Positions 40,001 to 50,263 of a DNA stretch of 64,000 nucleotides are shown here, one piece after another (within the stretch, counting starts at the first letter, position 1; the number at the start of each line of letters is the position of its first letter). Both the position numbers and the translations under genes were made by a program. The stretch lies in the NCBI RefSeq assembly GCF_052857255.1, contig NC_135500.1:101765394-101829393 (forward strand). Reading direction: 5' to 3'. The notes beneath the pieces are model-generated. The model was not told the origin of the DNA, ran no database searches, and saw nothing but the letters and a program-made list of their open reading frames with translations. This DNA is from Amblyomma americanum. Taxonomy: Eukaryota > Arthropoda > Arachnida > Ixodida > Ixodidae.

Positions 40001-40799
40001 CCGCCTGAACGCACTCCAGTTGGTAATGGAGTAGGCGCGTTTGGGGCGCGCCCCCAACGCAGTGGGTTCGATTACGATGGAGTAGTGATCTGAGCCCCAG
40101 AGAGATGGTGATCGGCGCCATGTCGCCTCGATGCCTCTGGATGCGAAGGCAACGTCGTTGCACGAGCCGGTTGTTCCGCGTCGTCGAAAGGTGGGCTCAC
40201 CGGTATTCAACGGGTTGAGTCCCAGCTGCGTTGCTGCGTCGTGCAGGTCGTCTCCATGAGCGGAGTTGCGCGCACTGCCCCACGCACTATGGTGGGCATT
40301 AAAATAATCACCACAGATGATTTGGCGCGGGGCACAGCACGAAAACACAGCACGCAAACACACCGCGTTCCACGCGACAGCTGGACGCACATAAAGACTG
40401 GCCACCGACGAGTCAACACCACGCACTCCTGGGTGTCAGATGTCGCCGCCGCCGAGCCGACGAGGGTGAGCTGGACGTACTGCCGCGCATATAATGCGCA
40501 CCTTGATTTCCCGGTGCGATGAGATGTGTCACAACAGGGCACTGCGGCACAGGTGGGTTCCTCGCACATGTAGGCTGAGCTGAGAGGTAGCCAATGTAGC
40601 CAGGTAGCCGCATCTGGGGCTCCCCGTCATGTGAACATACGTACGTCTCCTGCAGCGCGATAACTTCAGGTGAATCCTGTGCGATGCGAACTCGCATTTC
40701 GGCGTACCGCTGCACAAGTGAGCGCACGTTCCACTGCAGGTCGGATGGTATGCGCAGGGGGGGGGGGGGGGGGGGGCGATTCCGGCGGCTCGCCATCAT
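37077..40799 (-). pseudogene. LINE-A copy 2 ORF2: nuclease, RT, RNase H
   Basis: Starts at 40799 (MMASRRNRPP, proline run from a C homopolymer), then nuclease LQWNVRSLVQRYAEMRVRIA, VIALQETYV, and in another frame IICGDYFNAHHSAWGSARNS (near 40310) and SLWGSDHYSIVIEPTAL (near 40090, SDH intact). RT spans 39510-38121: DVSGAFDNVHRAPIL near 39025, GVPQGSVLSPFLFNVAM near 38880, YADD near 38800. RNase H spans 38087-37080: VYTDGSVARDS, CDSRAALSRL, VPGHCGIAGNEEADDLA, and the zinc block with CGAVETLEHLLLRC. At least four frame changes. The second RNase H acidic position looks altered (TTKLMGI where copy 1 has TTAELMRI). Confidence 0.85.
40757..40776. repeat. 20-base G homopolymer at ORF2 start
   Basis: Twenty Gs in plus, read as a proline run near the N-terminus of LINE-A ORF2. 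The corresponding part of copy 1 (13435-13445) has no such run. Prone to length error in sequencing. Confidence 0.9.
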
Positions 40800-40832
40800 G
40801 CTGGCTTATCTGTGCGAGAGCACCCGCAGCTT

Positions 40833-42668
40833 CTAACAAGCCCGGTGTCCATCGGAGCCCTCCGGGAAAAGTGCGCTGAGGGCGCGCGATCTCCGCGTTT
40901 CGTGCGTTTGGGGGCTGACCATGAGAAGCGGCCGCAGGCTCGGGCCGCGCTGTATGGCACGCCGGGCAACCGGATCGCCGCTGCCGGCGCTGTCATTGCT
41001 TCGGTGGCTGCTGCTGCTGGGGTGTTCCCCTGACGGCCTGCGCATAAGAAAGCGCGTGCGGCGTCTGCTGATGTTTCTGGGCTGGGGCCGCTGTTTCATC
41101 CTGGACGACGGCTCGGACAACCTGCCGGGACATCGGTGTCATGGATGTGGCCATTAAAGTGGCCACGTGACGCTCTCGCTGCCAGTGCGGGCACGCTGGG
41201 TCAATGGCTGCGTGTTAATGCCGCCGTTAATGCAGCGGGGCTTGCTCGCGCAGGTACCAGGCTTGTGCGGCACGCCGCAGAGCATGCATCGCGCAGGAGC
41301 ACGACACACCTCAGTGGCATGCCCCAGGCTGGCGCACTTGGCACACTGGAGCGGCCGGTGACGGCAGGGACGCACCGCGAGCCTGCGCTGGAATATGGTG
41401 ATGAACGCCGGTGGTGTCGGCGCCGCAAAACAGAGAACGAGTGCGCTGCCCGACATTGACGCCGACACCTTCGGCACTGTTGACCCCGCCGCCGCTAGCA
41501 GCTCCTCCACCGTCCTGCGCCCGTCCACACCGAAGTCCAGGCCGTAGCTTTGGTTCCGAGGAGGAGGCTCCTTGGCGCAGACTGGCACGCCGCGGATGAC
41601 GGCTGTGGCTAACAGAGCCTGGAGAGCATCGCTGCTCCTAGCGTCCACTGCCACCACATTCCGCCGCATGTTTACCCGGACGTCGAGAACTCCCGGGCAG
41701 GATCCGATCTCCTCGGCCAACCCCCAGCCCTGTTCCCTGGTGAAGGCGGTGCCCCGGTTCGCCGGCCGAAACAACACCGTCCCTACCAGGCTGGACGGGA
41801 CCTCCACGGCAGCCGCGGCTCGCTCCAGGGCACCTCTCCAACGCCTCTGCGCCTTGGTATTGATGGTGCGCCACGGGACCAGGCTGGCCCCAGCATCAGC
41901 GTCGCCGCTGTCTGCGGCGCATTGCTGCGGTGCGCCGCGGAGATTGGCGCGCTCGCTGCCAGCAGACGAGGCCCAGCCGTAGCCTGATCTCGTGCGGCGG
42001 GATTTGGTGAGGTCACACCCGGTTTTCTTCCGGACGCCGTCGCCCCCGCAGCAACAGGAGCATCATCAGCAGCAGGCTGGAGGTGGGCTCCATGGGGCTC
42101 GTGCTGGGCAGGCCCTGCTCCTTCGAGTGTGAAGGGAGAGGGAACCTTGACGATGGGGGCGTGGGTGGGGGGGGGGGGGGGCTTCGAGCTCCCCGCTTGG
42201 CCACCGCGATGTCCCTTTTGGTTTCCGAGCCCCTCTCCTCCTCGCACCCCGTTGAACGTCGCAAACCCAAGAATATACTCGTCCATCGGGTTGCACATGC
42301 TCTCCTCGGCGGCAGGTGTCCGCGGTGGGCCCGCAGCAGCAGCATTAGGGAGACAGGGCATCACAGGCGGTTCCCCAGGTGTAGCAATGGCGGCAGGAAG
42401 CGCAGGGGTGGCGAGAAATGGCGGGGAGGGAGCCGCCATAGAGTTCTGCGTCTGGTGAGCGAGCGCCATGGCGTCCCTCAAGGCTAGAACGCGTGGGTCA
42501 GCCGGCGACACGTCCAAGGTCCCGATGACAGATTCGAGGTTCTCCGAGGTGGTGATGAGCGCCACCGTCAGGCCCCTCACCGTGTCCCGCAGATCAGCGA
42601 TCTCAGACTGCATTCGCCGAATGGTGCTGGACGACCTTGCTCTGGATGGCGTTCATCTCCGTGATCGT
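40833..42668 (-). pseudogene. LINE-A copy 2 ORF1 (Gag-like)
   Basis: Likely start MNAIQSKVVQHHSANA near 42668, with a frameshift into QSEIADLRDTVRGLTVALIT. Then comes a long Pro/Ala-rich region (42500-41950), a folded-looking segment (41807-41500: AFTREQGWGLAEEIGSCPGV) and two CCHC knuckles (CAKCASLGHATEVC near 41340, CMLCGVPHKPGTC near 41290). The third knuckle is lost to a frameshift. The remaining C-terminus is in other frames down to 40833. A 15-base G run (42167-42181) lies in the proline-rich part. Confidence 0.75.
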
Positions 42669-43011
42669 GAGCGTGAGCAGCCTGCCCTGCGTTGCTTATT
42701 GTCACCGCGGAACGCAGGCATTCGCAGCCGATCCAGCCTCATTATGATGATGATGACCCCAGGCTTAGTAGCAGATACCCACGGCGGGGGAATGGCCAGG
42801 GTTAAACTGCATTGTACTCAGTCGTTTTCACCAGCTTCGATCTGCGGCGCGAACATACCAGATCATCTTAACCTCGATCAGAGCTCAACCTGTCTGACAT
42901 GCCGGCATACGTGCCGACAACCCAGCAAACAAAACCATGAGCCAACTAGGGTAAACATGTGCTTTCGCACGTTTATTGGTTTGAAGAGCGTTAGTTTGTC
43001 TGTTGTTACCA

Positions 43012-43240
43012 GGAAGAAAGAAAAGGAAAGTGCACAGGCCTGCTCACTGGCTCAAGCCGAGCCACAATCGCTACCACGTGCAGATAGTAGGAGTGTTGGA
43101 AGATGGGATAGAAAGACATGATAGTAAAGACGCGCTAAAGACAAGGCCGATCCCGGAGGTAGTGCAATACCGGGCCAACCGGCGGCGGGAGTGAAGCATC
43201 CTTCAAACTCTCCGCCACATTTCCAAAACTAAGTCCAATT
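43012..43240 (+). repeat. Inverted repeat arm 1 (unclassified)
   Basis: About 230 bases that match 43850-44090 in reverse complement: GGAAAGTGCAC, CTGGCTCAAGCCGA, AGTGCAATACCGGGCC and CTCCGCCACATTTCC are shared blocks. The arms are separated by about 610 bases (43241-43849) with no supported gene. Could be two copies of a short interspersed element or the arms of a foldback element. Confidence 0.6.
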
Positions 43241-43849
43241 GGACCCGTATCAGATGCTCTACGGGGTCCGGACATTTGCTATAAGTAAGAGCGTGAGCTC
43301 TTACTCATGAGTTTTATTAGAGATTTCTTGGGCTCTGCTACCGACTTGATCACAGCGCCATCTATGGCAGCAACTACTCATCACGATCCGGTTTTCCGTG
43401 AGGTCCTTTTTCTTCGCATCTCTCAGTCCATCAAAAATCCCTTTCATCACGCACGCTTCGGGTGTACAACGAGATTTGTGAGTTACTGCGTCATTTAGAA
43501 ACCAATTTTCATTTTCCTTTGTATTATTTTCGACCACTAGGCCATCGGACAAAGTTTTCTTCGAGACCTTGGCAAAATTTCCGCTCTCAAGAATTCTATC
43601 TTGTCAGCTGTGTGACGCGGCGGCTATTGAGCGAACGAGTAAAGGGCAGGTATATACGTTGCGGGTGGTGTACAAATCGGTGGACAGCGACCTAAATTTT
43701 ACTCATAGGCTCCACCTTGCTATTCTTGCAAGCTTAGTGTGTGACGCCGTAGTTTTCGGTACGACACAGCTGTAAGGGTTCCGAATGCGTAGCAGACCCT
43801 GATACCTGATACCTGCAGTACCTGATTACCTGATTTAATATCTGCTGCC

Positions 43850-44090
43850 GGTACTTGCTCCCAAGATATTAAACTGATTTTTGGGATATGGCGGAGGGCT
43901 TGAAGCGCACTCTGACGGCCCGGCCCGGTACTGCACTGCCTCTGGTATCGGCCCGGGGTAAAATAGCGCGTGCCTTTTCTATATTTGCTCACCTATCATT
44001 TATAATTCCTGCTTTCAGCACTCGGCAGCGAGCGTGGTTCGGCTTGAGCCAGTAGGCAGACCCGTGCACTTTCCTTTCCTTTGTTCTAGT
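43850..44090 (-). repeat. Inverted repeat arm 2 (unclassified)
   Basis: Reverse-oriented partner of 43012-43240: in reverse complement GGAAAGTGCACGGGTCTGCC, CTACTGGCTCAAGCCGAACC, AGTGCAGTACCGGGCCGGGC and CCTCCGCCATATCCCAAAAA. Confidence 0.6.
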
Positions 44091-44099
44091 CAGCAACAG

Positions 44100-45190
44100 C
44101 AGCACCAGCGACTGCGTAGCTTTCTAGCAACGCTGGGCATGATTTTTATGGTGTTATATGCGGCTATGTACTGATCAGCGCAAAAGGTAACATTAAACTC
44201 AGAAGAACAGTTGTTCCGTCTTAAAATTTAGCCCTGTGTCAGTGGGTTACAGTCTACCGCCGTTATTTCAGTGCAACATTTTTAACGCCAATCAGTAGCG
44301 CCAGCGAACAGCTTCTTACCCTTGTAAACGTAAAATATAGCTCTCTTACTAGTACGTAGTGAGCGGTCGTGTGGGTAAACCTTCGAAGAAGCTAACGTAT
44401 TCCTTGCTATTCGTAGCCAATGTGACATGCGCAACATTACGAAATAATTCCCACATAGTGTCACTTGAGTGTGTCCTAAGAAAAAAATATAACCGAGCAT
44501 CGTACGCGCCCCATCTCCTCTTCTTTGCAAGTCCTCTCTCAAGACCGCATTTTTATACGGCTACAGGTGCCAAATTCGCCTTTTTACGAACACGAGAATA
44601 GTCCGTTTTCATATATCATAATATTTTAGCATGACACTGGCGCGATGACGTCGTTCAGATTTTCTTTTGACAGATGAGCTACTCCCAGTGCTACAGCAAA
44701 GACCAAGGCGCAGTAAAGTAAGTAAGGCCTACCTGGTGCATCCATCGTTGCACTAATTTACACCATTAAGTGTGCCAGTTAACGCTGCTACCCGCATAAA
44801 TTACTACTAGGCGCCACCTAAAGTGCTGGAGTAGTAACCACCCGTCGGCGAGGCACGATGCAAACTGCACCGTTATGGATGCCACAATTGAAAGACTGTA
44901 GTCATATTCTGGACTCACGTTACAAAAGCTTCCCTTATGTATGAGTTCCACATGATTGGAAGGTACGTTGACGCCACTCCACTCGTTACAGCCAACGCAA
45001 CGATAGCCCAGTAATGCCATCTAATGAGAATTGCAACGATTAATCAGGAATGCCTCTGGCGAAGAAGTTAAGTTAATAGAAATCTTTGTAGTCAGGAACA
45101 AAAAGGAAGCCAAATGTTGAACACCAAAAGCCGACCAGCAATCTCAAGTTAAAACAGGCGGTCGCCCTCTTGCAAAACGAAATCTGAAAT
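44100..45190. other. Stretch without supported gene
   Basis: Low-coding, moderately AT-rich sequence. Short open frames on both strands have no motif. Nothing called. Confidence 0.5.
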
Positions 45191-45194
45191 TCAC

Positions 45195-45310
45195 TTCAAT
45201 ACCTCCTACATCCCTCCCCTCACGACGCGATTCTAGCTCCACCGAGAGTCAGGCAGCGGCCGCACTTTTAGTTTCCTGAGAAGCAAAACAATGTTATTCT
45301 ATTATTACCA
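45195..45310 (+). mobile_element. Old SINE 3' fragment
   Basis: A diverged match to the long-type SINE end: CCTCCTACATCCCTCCCCTC, ACGCGATTCTAGCTCCACCG, then TTATTCTATTATTACC. Headless. The next 600 bases (to 45930) contain an open frame at 45354-45686 of unconvincing composition. Confidence 0.5.
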
Positions 45311-45929
45311 TTTGCAACGGTGACATGATCATGTAGACGCTCTCCTAAAAAGCATGTTGAAAAGTACCGACAATGAATATTCCTTTCCTTCTCAAGTAAA
45401 CTTGTTTAAATTTCTTGCTCTTCATCCTCTGAAAGTTTATATGAACCAACAGTTATACTCTGACACTTTTGGCATCCTGCCTTCAACACTAAATCAGTTG
45501 CTCCCAGAACCCTACGTAAAGGTTAGCGCCACATACTTCAATACTCAACCAGATACTGCAAATCAAGACCGGGCGCATATGTCCCCACAATATTTCGTAG
45601 TCTTCATGATCATGTATTGTCGGCTACTTAAAACGGATGTCAAAATCTGTGATAGTTTAAGGCCAACTGATGCAGACAACACGTGATTTCCAAAGTCTTT
45701 TTTCTTTTACACTGCGTATTTTCTTTACAACTTGTTTTTCTGTGTGTGTACAATTATCATGATATTTTTATTTTCTTTACTTTTCCCTCATCGATATTTC
45801 CGCGCTTAATCCTGCAAGCCTCCTCTTGACTTTACAGGCCCAATTCTGTATATATCACAATATGTTGCGGCAATAAAATTATTACTCTTATTATTATTCA
45901 TACTCAAAGGTATGAATTGTAATAAATGT

Positions 45930-47770
45930 TGTTTTCGATTCTTTTAGTCAGCCTCCGCCAGCACTAGCTGATGCGTTCAACAGACGCTTTGTAAAATTGT
46001 CGAAAAGTGCTGTTACTCCAGCTACTAGATCTAGTTCGTTAAAGCAGTCCATACCTGCGTCCGCTTTTCTTCCTAGGATCTTGAGATGTGATCTGGAAGG
46101 GATTGTTTTCAGTTTCTGCCCTAACAAGCCTACTGGATATGGTGGGATACCATTGCACATCCTTCGCAAAAATGTAATGTTCTGGCAGATATTCTCCTTT
46201 GCATACTGAACGGTTTTCTGGAGGGCGATGAAATTCCTGAACGCCTGAACACTGCAGTTGTTTTGCCCGTACACAAGTCAGGATATAAAGATAAGATTGA
46301 AAACTACCGCGCCAATTTCTATCCGACCTATTATTGCCCCGGTCTTGGAAACATTTCTTTTTATCTCTATGTCTTCTTTCCTTAATAAATTTTCTTTCCT
46401 GAATGATCGCCAGCTGGGCTTTGTGTCTGGGCGTGGTGCTGTTGCCCTCCTTGAACAATTTTCGGATGAAATGTTTTCAGCGTATCATCAGAATGTTTTC
46501 ACATGTGCTCTCTTCTTTGATGTTGCGAAAGCATTTTACTCCCTGAACCATCAGATCTTGTTAGGCAAGCTGTATTTGTCAGGATTCCGTGAGCCTTTTC
46601 CCCACATTCTCGAAGACTACCTCAGCAATCGTTATCAAGTGGTCGCTAGCGGTAAATAGGGCGTTTTCAGTTGCAAATTGACGCTGAACGCGGGTTTACA
46701 TCAGGGGTCTATTTTATCGCCATTGTTGTTTAATATTTTTGTGAATGACTTCCCTTTGGCTATTTCCAATTGTTTAGTGTTCCAATATGCAGATGACACA
46801 GCGTTACTGGCAACTCATTTTTTCTACGAATTGGCCTCTGATGTTTTACAAAATGACATTTACAATCCAATGAGCTTGTTTGCTGACAATGAAATTGTTG
46901 TCAACGCCCAAAAAAGCACGGCTCGTCTGTTTTTGTTCTGCACTGAAGACAACTGTTATTAACATTCCTATTTACATGCATATTTCAAACTGTGTTTCTT
47001 TAAATGTTCACCTATTGAATATGCAAAATGCGTTAAGTATCTAGGAGTGTCCTTCGAAAGTAACTTAACCTGGCGCTACCATGTGTCTTTATCTGTAAAA
47101 AAACGATTGTCCACGCTTTGGCGTACAGTGTATTAAGATACCATATTAACATCTTGGGTTGGCAGGATGGGTATGCAGGATCGACAGCATTTTAAATAAT
47201 ATTCTTAAAAACGTTGCGTACAACGCACCCATTTCGTCAGCTGAAAATATCATCCGTGAACTAGAGCTCCCAAACTTCAAATCCGTATTCATTGATAATG
47301 TTGTCCTTAAGCATTATTGGAACAGTGAATTTAAACAGGAAACTACAGGAAACAGGAAACAGGAACCGCTACATTGTTCCTCGGTCAAACATGAGGTATG
47401 GTGCGGGCAGGCGTTGCGCTTTTGTTCCGGCTACCCGCAACAAACTGCCAGATGAAATCTTTATGGCCAGCTTTAGAGGCAAACTGAGAGACTTAATGAA
47501 GAATGAAAGGAAAAATTAGTTTGAGGATTAGTTCAATCTGTTTCGCCTTGTTAGACTTTTCGCCTGTATGCTCTTTTCAGTTTTTTTAATTAATTGACTA
47601 ATTTTTAGTGTGCTCTTTTTCATGTTTATTGTTATTTTGCTTTCTTCGTCTATGTACGCATAAGTCAGCTTTTCTGCCACTATGTATTTTTTATGCATGG
47701 TCCTGCAAGCCATCTAAAGGCTTAGACCGGCCTGTCTCTCCTGTAATTGCTACCGACAGTGACAAAATGA

Positions 47771-47843
<73 letters not shown>
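45930..47843 (+). mobile_element. CR1-group LINE, 5'-truncated
   Basis: RT-bearing LINE without RNase H. Blocks: FLNDRQLGFVSGRGAVALLE near 46400, CALFFDVAKAFYSLNHQILL near 46505 (motif A), LHQGSILSPLLFNIFVNDF near 46695 (motif B), FQYADDTALLATH near 46780 (catalytic), and the CR1 C-terminal signature GAGRRCAFVPATRNKLPDEI near 47400. The main open pieces are 46258-46659, 46678-46962 and 47292-47519. Stops and frameshifts separate them. The 3' UTR runs to an ATT repeat (47771-47843). Confidence 0.85.
47771..47843. repeat. ATT microsatellite, about 24 units
   Basis: A perfect ATT/TTA repeat that ends the 45930 LINE and directly abuts the next LINE fragment. It creates an artificial fused frame with a run of tyrosines. 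Confidence 0.95.
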
Positions 47844-47844
<1 letters not shown>

Positions 47845-49268
47845 TCCTCGTTTCTCCTTTATGCGGACGATATAAAAATGTTCAAGGCAATACATACTCT
47901 TCATGATTGCTTGTCATTGCAATCGGACATATCCGCCTTCTCTGATTGGTGCTTGAAGAATGGGCTCACTCTCAATTCATCTAAAACCAAGGTTGTCTCA
48001 TTTACGCGTAAAACGCACAGTCCTCTCTACTCTTATTCTGTGAATGGTAGGCCGCTGCCCAGGGTTGATGAAATTAATGACCTCGGCGTACTTTTCGACC
48101 GTAGCCTCAGCTTCTCCTCTCATACAAAACGCATTGCTCTACGGGCTATGCGTACACTCGGCTTCATCTGCAGGCTTTCGAGAGAGTTTCGATCCCAACT
48201 CCCTTTCTTAAAGCTCTACCTCTCCATATGCTTGCCGCTTTTGGAATATGCGTCTGTTGTTTGGAACGGCACTTGCCAGTCGAACTGTGAAAAAATCGAC
48301 AGAGTTCAGCTAAAGTTTTTACGCATATTTCAACAGCGGTCTTCTTGCAAAACTTCCAGCTCTCGTCCCAGACGGAGTAACTCACTGCAGCTTCCTTCTC
48401 TTAGCTGCTCGCGTGAGGGCAGATATAATTTTCTTGTATAAACTTCTTCATGGTCACATTCTATGCCCTCAGCTCCTAGCGCGTATCCTTTTGCGTGTAC
48501 CGCGACAGAGCATAAGGGAATTCAGACCATTCCAAGTTTCTGCGCTCCTGCACTCCCTCTCCCCTCTGGACAGAATGCAAAAGTTGTTTCTCTTTGTCCT
48601 CACCTTTATATATTCGAAAATTCTCTCCCTTCCTTTATATTGAATGTCCGTGACTTTCCACTTTGAGCACTCTTTTTCTCATACATAACTTCCCCTTTCA
48701 TGCATTTTGTCTTTACTACACTTGTGCGTTTGCACCGGTATTATATTGTTTCTTTCTCTCCTTAATTGTACATCACGTGTACTTGTTTTCATTAATATTA
48801 TTTCTTTAATACTGTGTACTCACGCCTGATTGTCTGTAACGCGTTCACTAATTACATTTCTTATTGTGTATGATTGTATTTCTAGCTTGTATTTCAGAGA
48901 TCTCTTATTCGTTCATAATAGTATTGGCTTTATTCTTGTTTGTATTTTGATATATACTGTACTTAGCTGTTATCGGTCGTTCTTGTGTTCATTCTCTTTG
49001 TTTATTGTTTTATTAGTTATTTATATGTCTGTTGCGTGTTCTAGCTGTTTTCATTTACCGCTGTTCTCGCTGTTTCCTTGTTTTCGCTTTTTTGCTTCAT
49101 GCTTGCTGTCACGCCTAGTTTATGTGTCTTTTTTTTCTATCGCCTTGACTGCTGCATTACCTCCCCTGAGTGTCTTCCTTTGTAGTGAAATAAACGTACA
49201 TTTTGTGCGTGTGAATGGTGTACCAGCACCAAGACCTTTGGGTTGTTCCTGGGCACCGAAAAAATAAA

Positions 49269-49312
<44 letters not shown>

Positions 49313-49313
49313 A
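47844..49313 (+). mobile_element. 5'-truncated LINE (Jockey/CR1-like) starting at the RT active site
   Basis: Begins abruptly with FLLYADDIKMF (RT catalytic box) after the ATT repeat. Continues open to 48441: LQSDISAFSDWCLKNGLTLN, KTKVVSFTRKTHSPLYSY, EINDLGVLFDRSLSFSSHT, PLLEYASVVWNGTCQSNC, DRVQLKFLRIF. A frameshift leads to DIIFLYKLLHGHI and VPRQSIREFRPFQVSALLH (48413-48643). The 3' UTR is T-rich and ends in ATAAAG plus a TTGA repeat (49269-49313). Confidence 0.85.
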
Positions 49314-49446
49314 TACTAATGCTCTGCATTCTATCAGGTACTGGAGTTTAATTTACCTTTGCTTATCGGTTCTGTTGCCGCTGACTGCAGCGTGCTTGGC
49401 TCGAACTATGTCAGATTTTGAAGACTACCGATTACATTGCATGACA

Positions 49447-50253
49447 TGAAGTTCTACCGGACGATGGACGGTATCTGTGTTGTTTCGAGTGTAAACTCAG
49501 CCACCCCCTAGGACAAGCATGTTCCGGTGTTAGTATTGAATACATGGGCATGGGACGAGCGAAAAAGGACTCATGGATTTGTAAAACGTGTGGAACTGAA
49601 AAAAACCGCGCCTTTTCTCAGTCAGAAGCGGCTCCTGCAGGGAAAATGAGTGAATCTGCACCGATACTGCTGCGTGAAATCCGAGAGTTTAAAGCTAGCC
49701 TAGCATCACTACCAGTCTTGCGCCAGAAAGTTGACTCGCTCTTGCTGCTGAAGGCAGAATTCACGAAGCTCTCTAAAACTGTCAGAGAACTTGAAGAATC
49801 AGTCACGTTTATGTCAAACCAATATGACTCGGCACTTGAGCAGGTGAAAGCTAGCACAGAACTTGCTGCAGCGTACGAGGTGGAAATGGGTGCATTGAAA
49901 GCAACGGTGCAAGCATAGGCAGAGGAACTACAAGCTCTACCTGAAGTTCAAAACGAAAATGAGCAACATAACAAAGTGTGTAATCTGGAGATTGAATGAC
50001 TGCAACAAGAAGAAAATAAGAACTTGAAGGAAAAACTGGTTGACCTCGCGAATAAGCTTGAGTTGAACTTTTCGATCTTAGACATTCAAGCAGCCCATCG
50101 GCTGCCTAGCAAAAAAGAAAACCGAACTGTGCTTATCCTTTTCTGAACAGTATCAGAAAGAGGAGTGCTTTGAGGCGCGTAAGAAACTGCGGCAGTTTTG
50201 TGTGACTGCTTCAGACCTGAACCTTTTCTTCAACGACAATCTAACCAAGATGC
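49447..50253 (+). pseudogene. CR1-group ORF1: PHD-like finger and coiled coil
   Basis: A PHD-like zinc finger at 49470-49590: GRYLCCFECKLSHPLGQACS followed by DSWICKTCG, a C-C-x2-C-x4-H-x5-C ... C-x2-C arrangement. A long coiled coil (49640-50060) follows: LREIREFKASLASLPVLRQK, LSKTVRELEESVTF, then ELQALPEVQNENEQ. The CR1 ORF1 C-terminal block comes next (DIQAAHRLPSKKENRTVLI, then in another frame ARKKLRQF and FFNDNLTKMHRDL). Stops at 49916 and 49998 and a frameshift near 50140. ORF1 proteins of this type bind the LINE RNA. It continues at 52287 (RDLFWRTRMAAKK). Confidence 0.8.
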
Positions 50254-50263
50254 ATCGGGACCT

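Larger units (their letters stand above)
36158..42740 (-). mobile_element. LINE-A copy 2, nearly full length
   Basis: Minus-strand two-ORF I-group LINE: ORF1 about 42668-40833, ORF2 40799-37077, 3' UTR 36476-36158 (reverse of the tail at 35270-35590). A 600-bp MITE-like element sits at the ORF2 stop. Many frameshifts. This copy, though decayed, is continuous across the sites where copy 1 was hit by insertions and so serves as the internal reference for them. Confidence 0.85.

Noticed and set aside
41154..42613. Long plus-strand frames opposite LINE-A ORF1 and ORF2 (for example 39218-39879, 41572-41982, 42083-42487)
   Set aside because: Shadows in GC-rich sequence; the minus strand carries the recognisable Gag-like, RT and RNase H motifs.
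45354..45686. 110-codon plus-strand frame as a gene
   Set aside because: Open, but no motif, splice context or homology is recognisable and it sits in repeat-poor AT-rich sequence; left uncalled.
47608..48441. A 277-codon plus-strand protein with a run of tyrosines
   Set aside because: An artificial fusion of a LINE 3' UTR, the ATT microsatellite and a second LINE's RT; only the part after 47844 is coding in origin.
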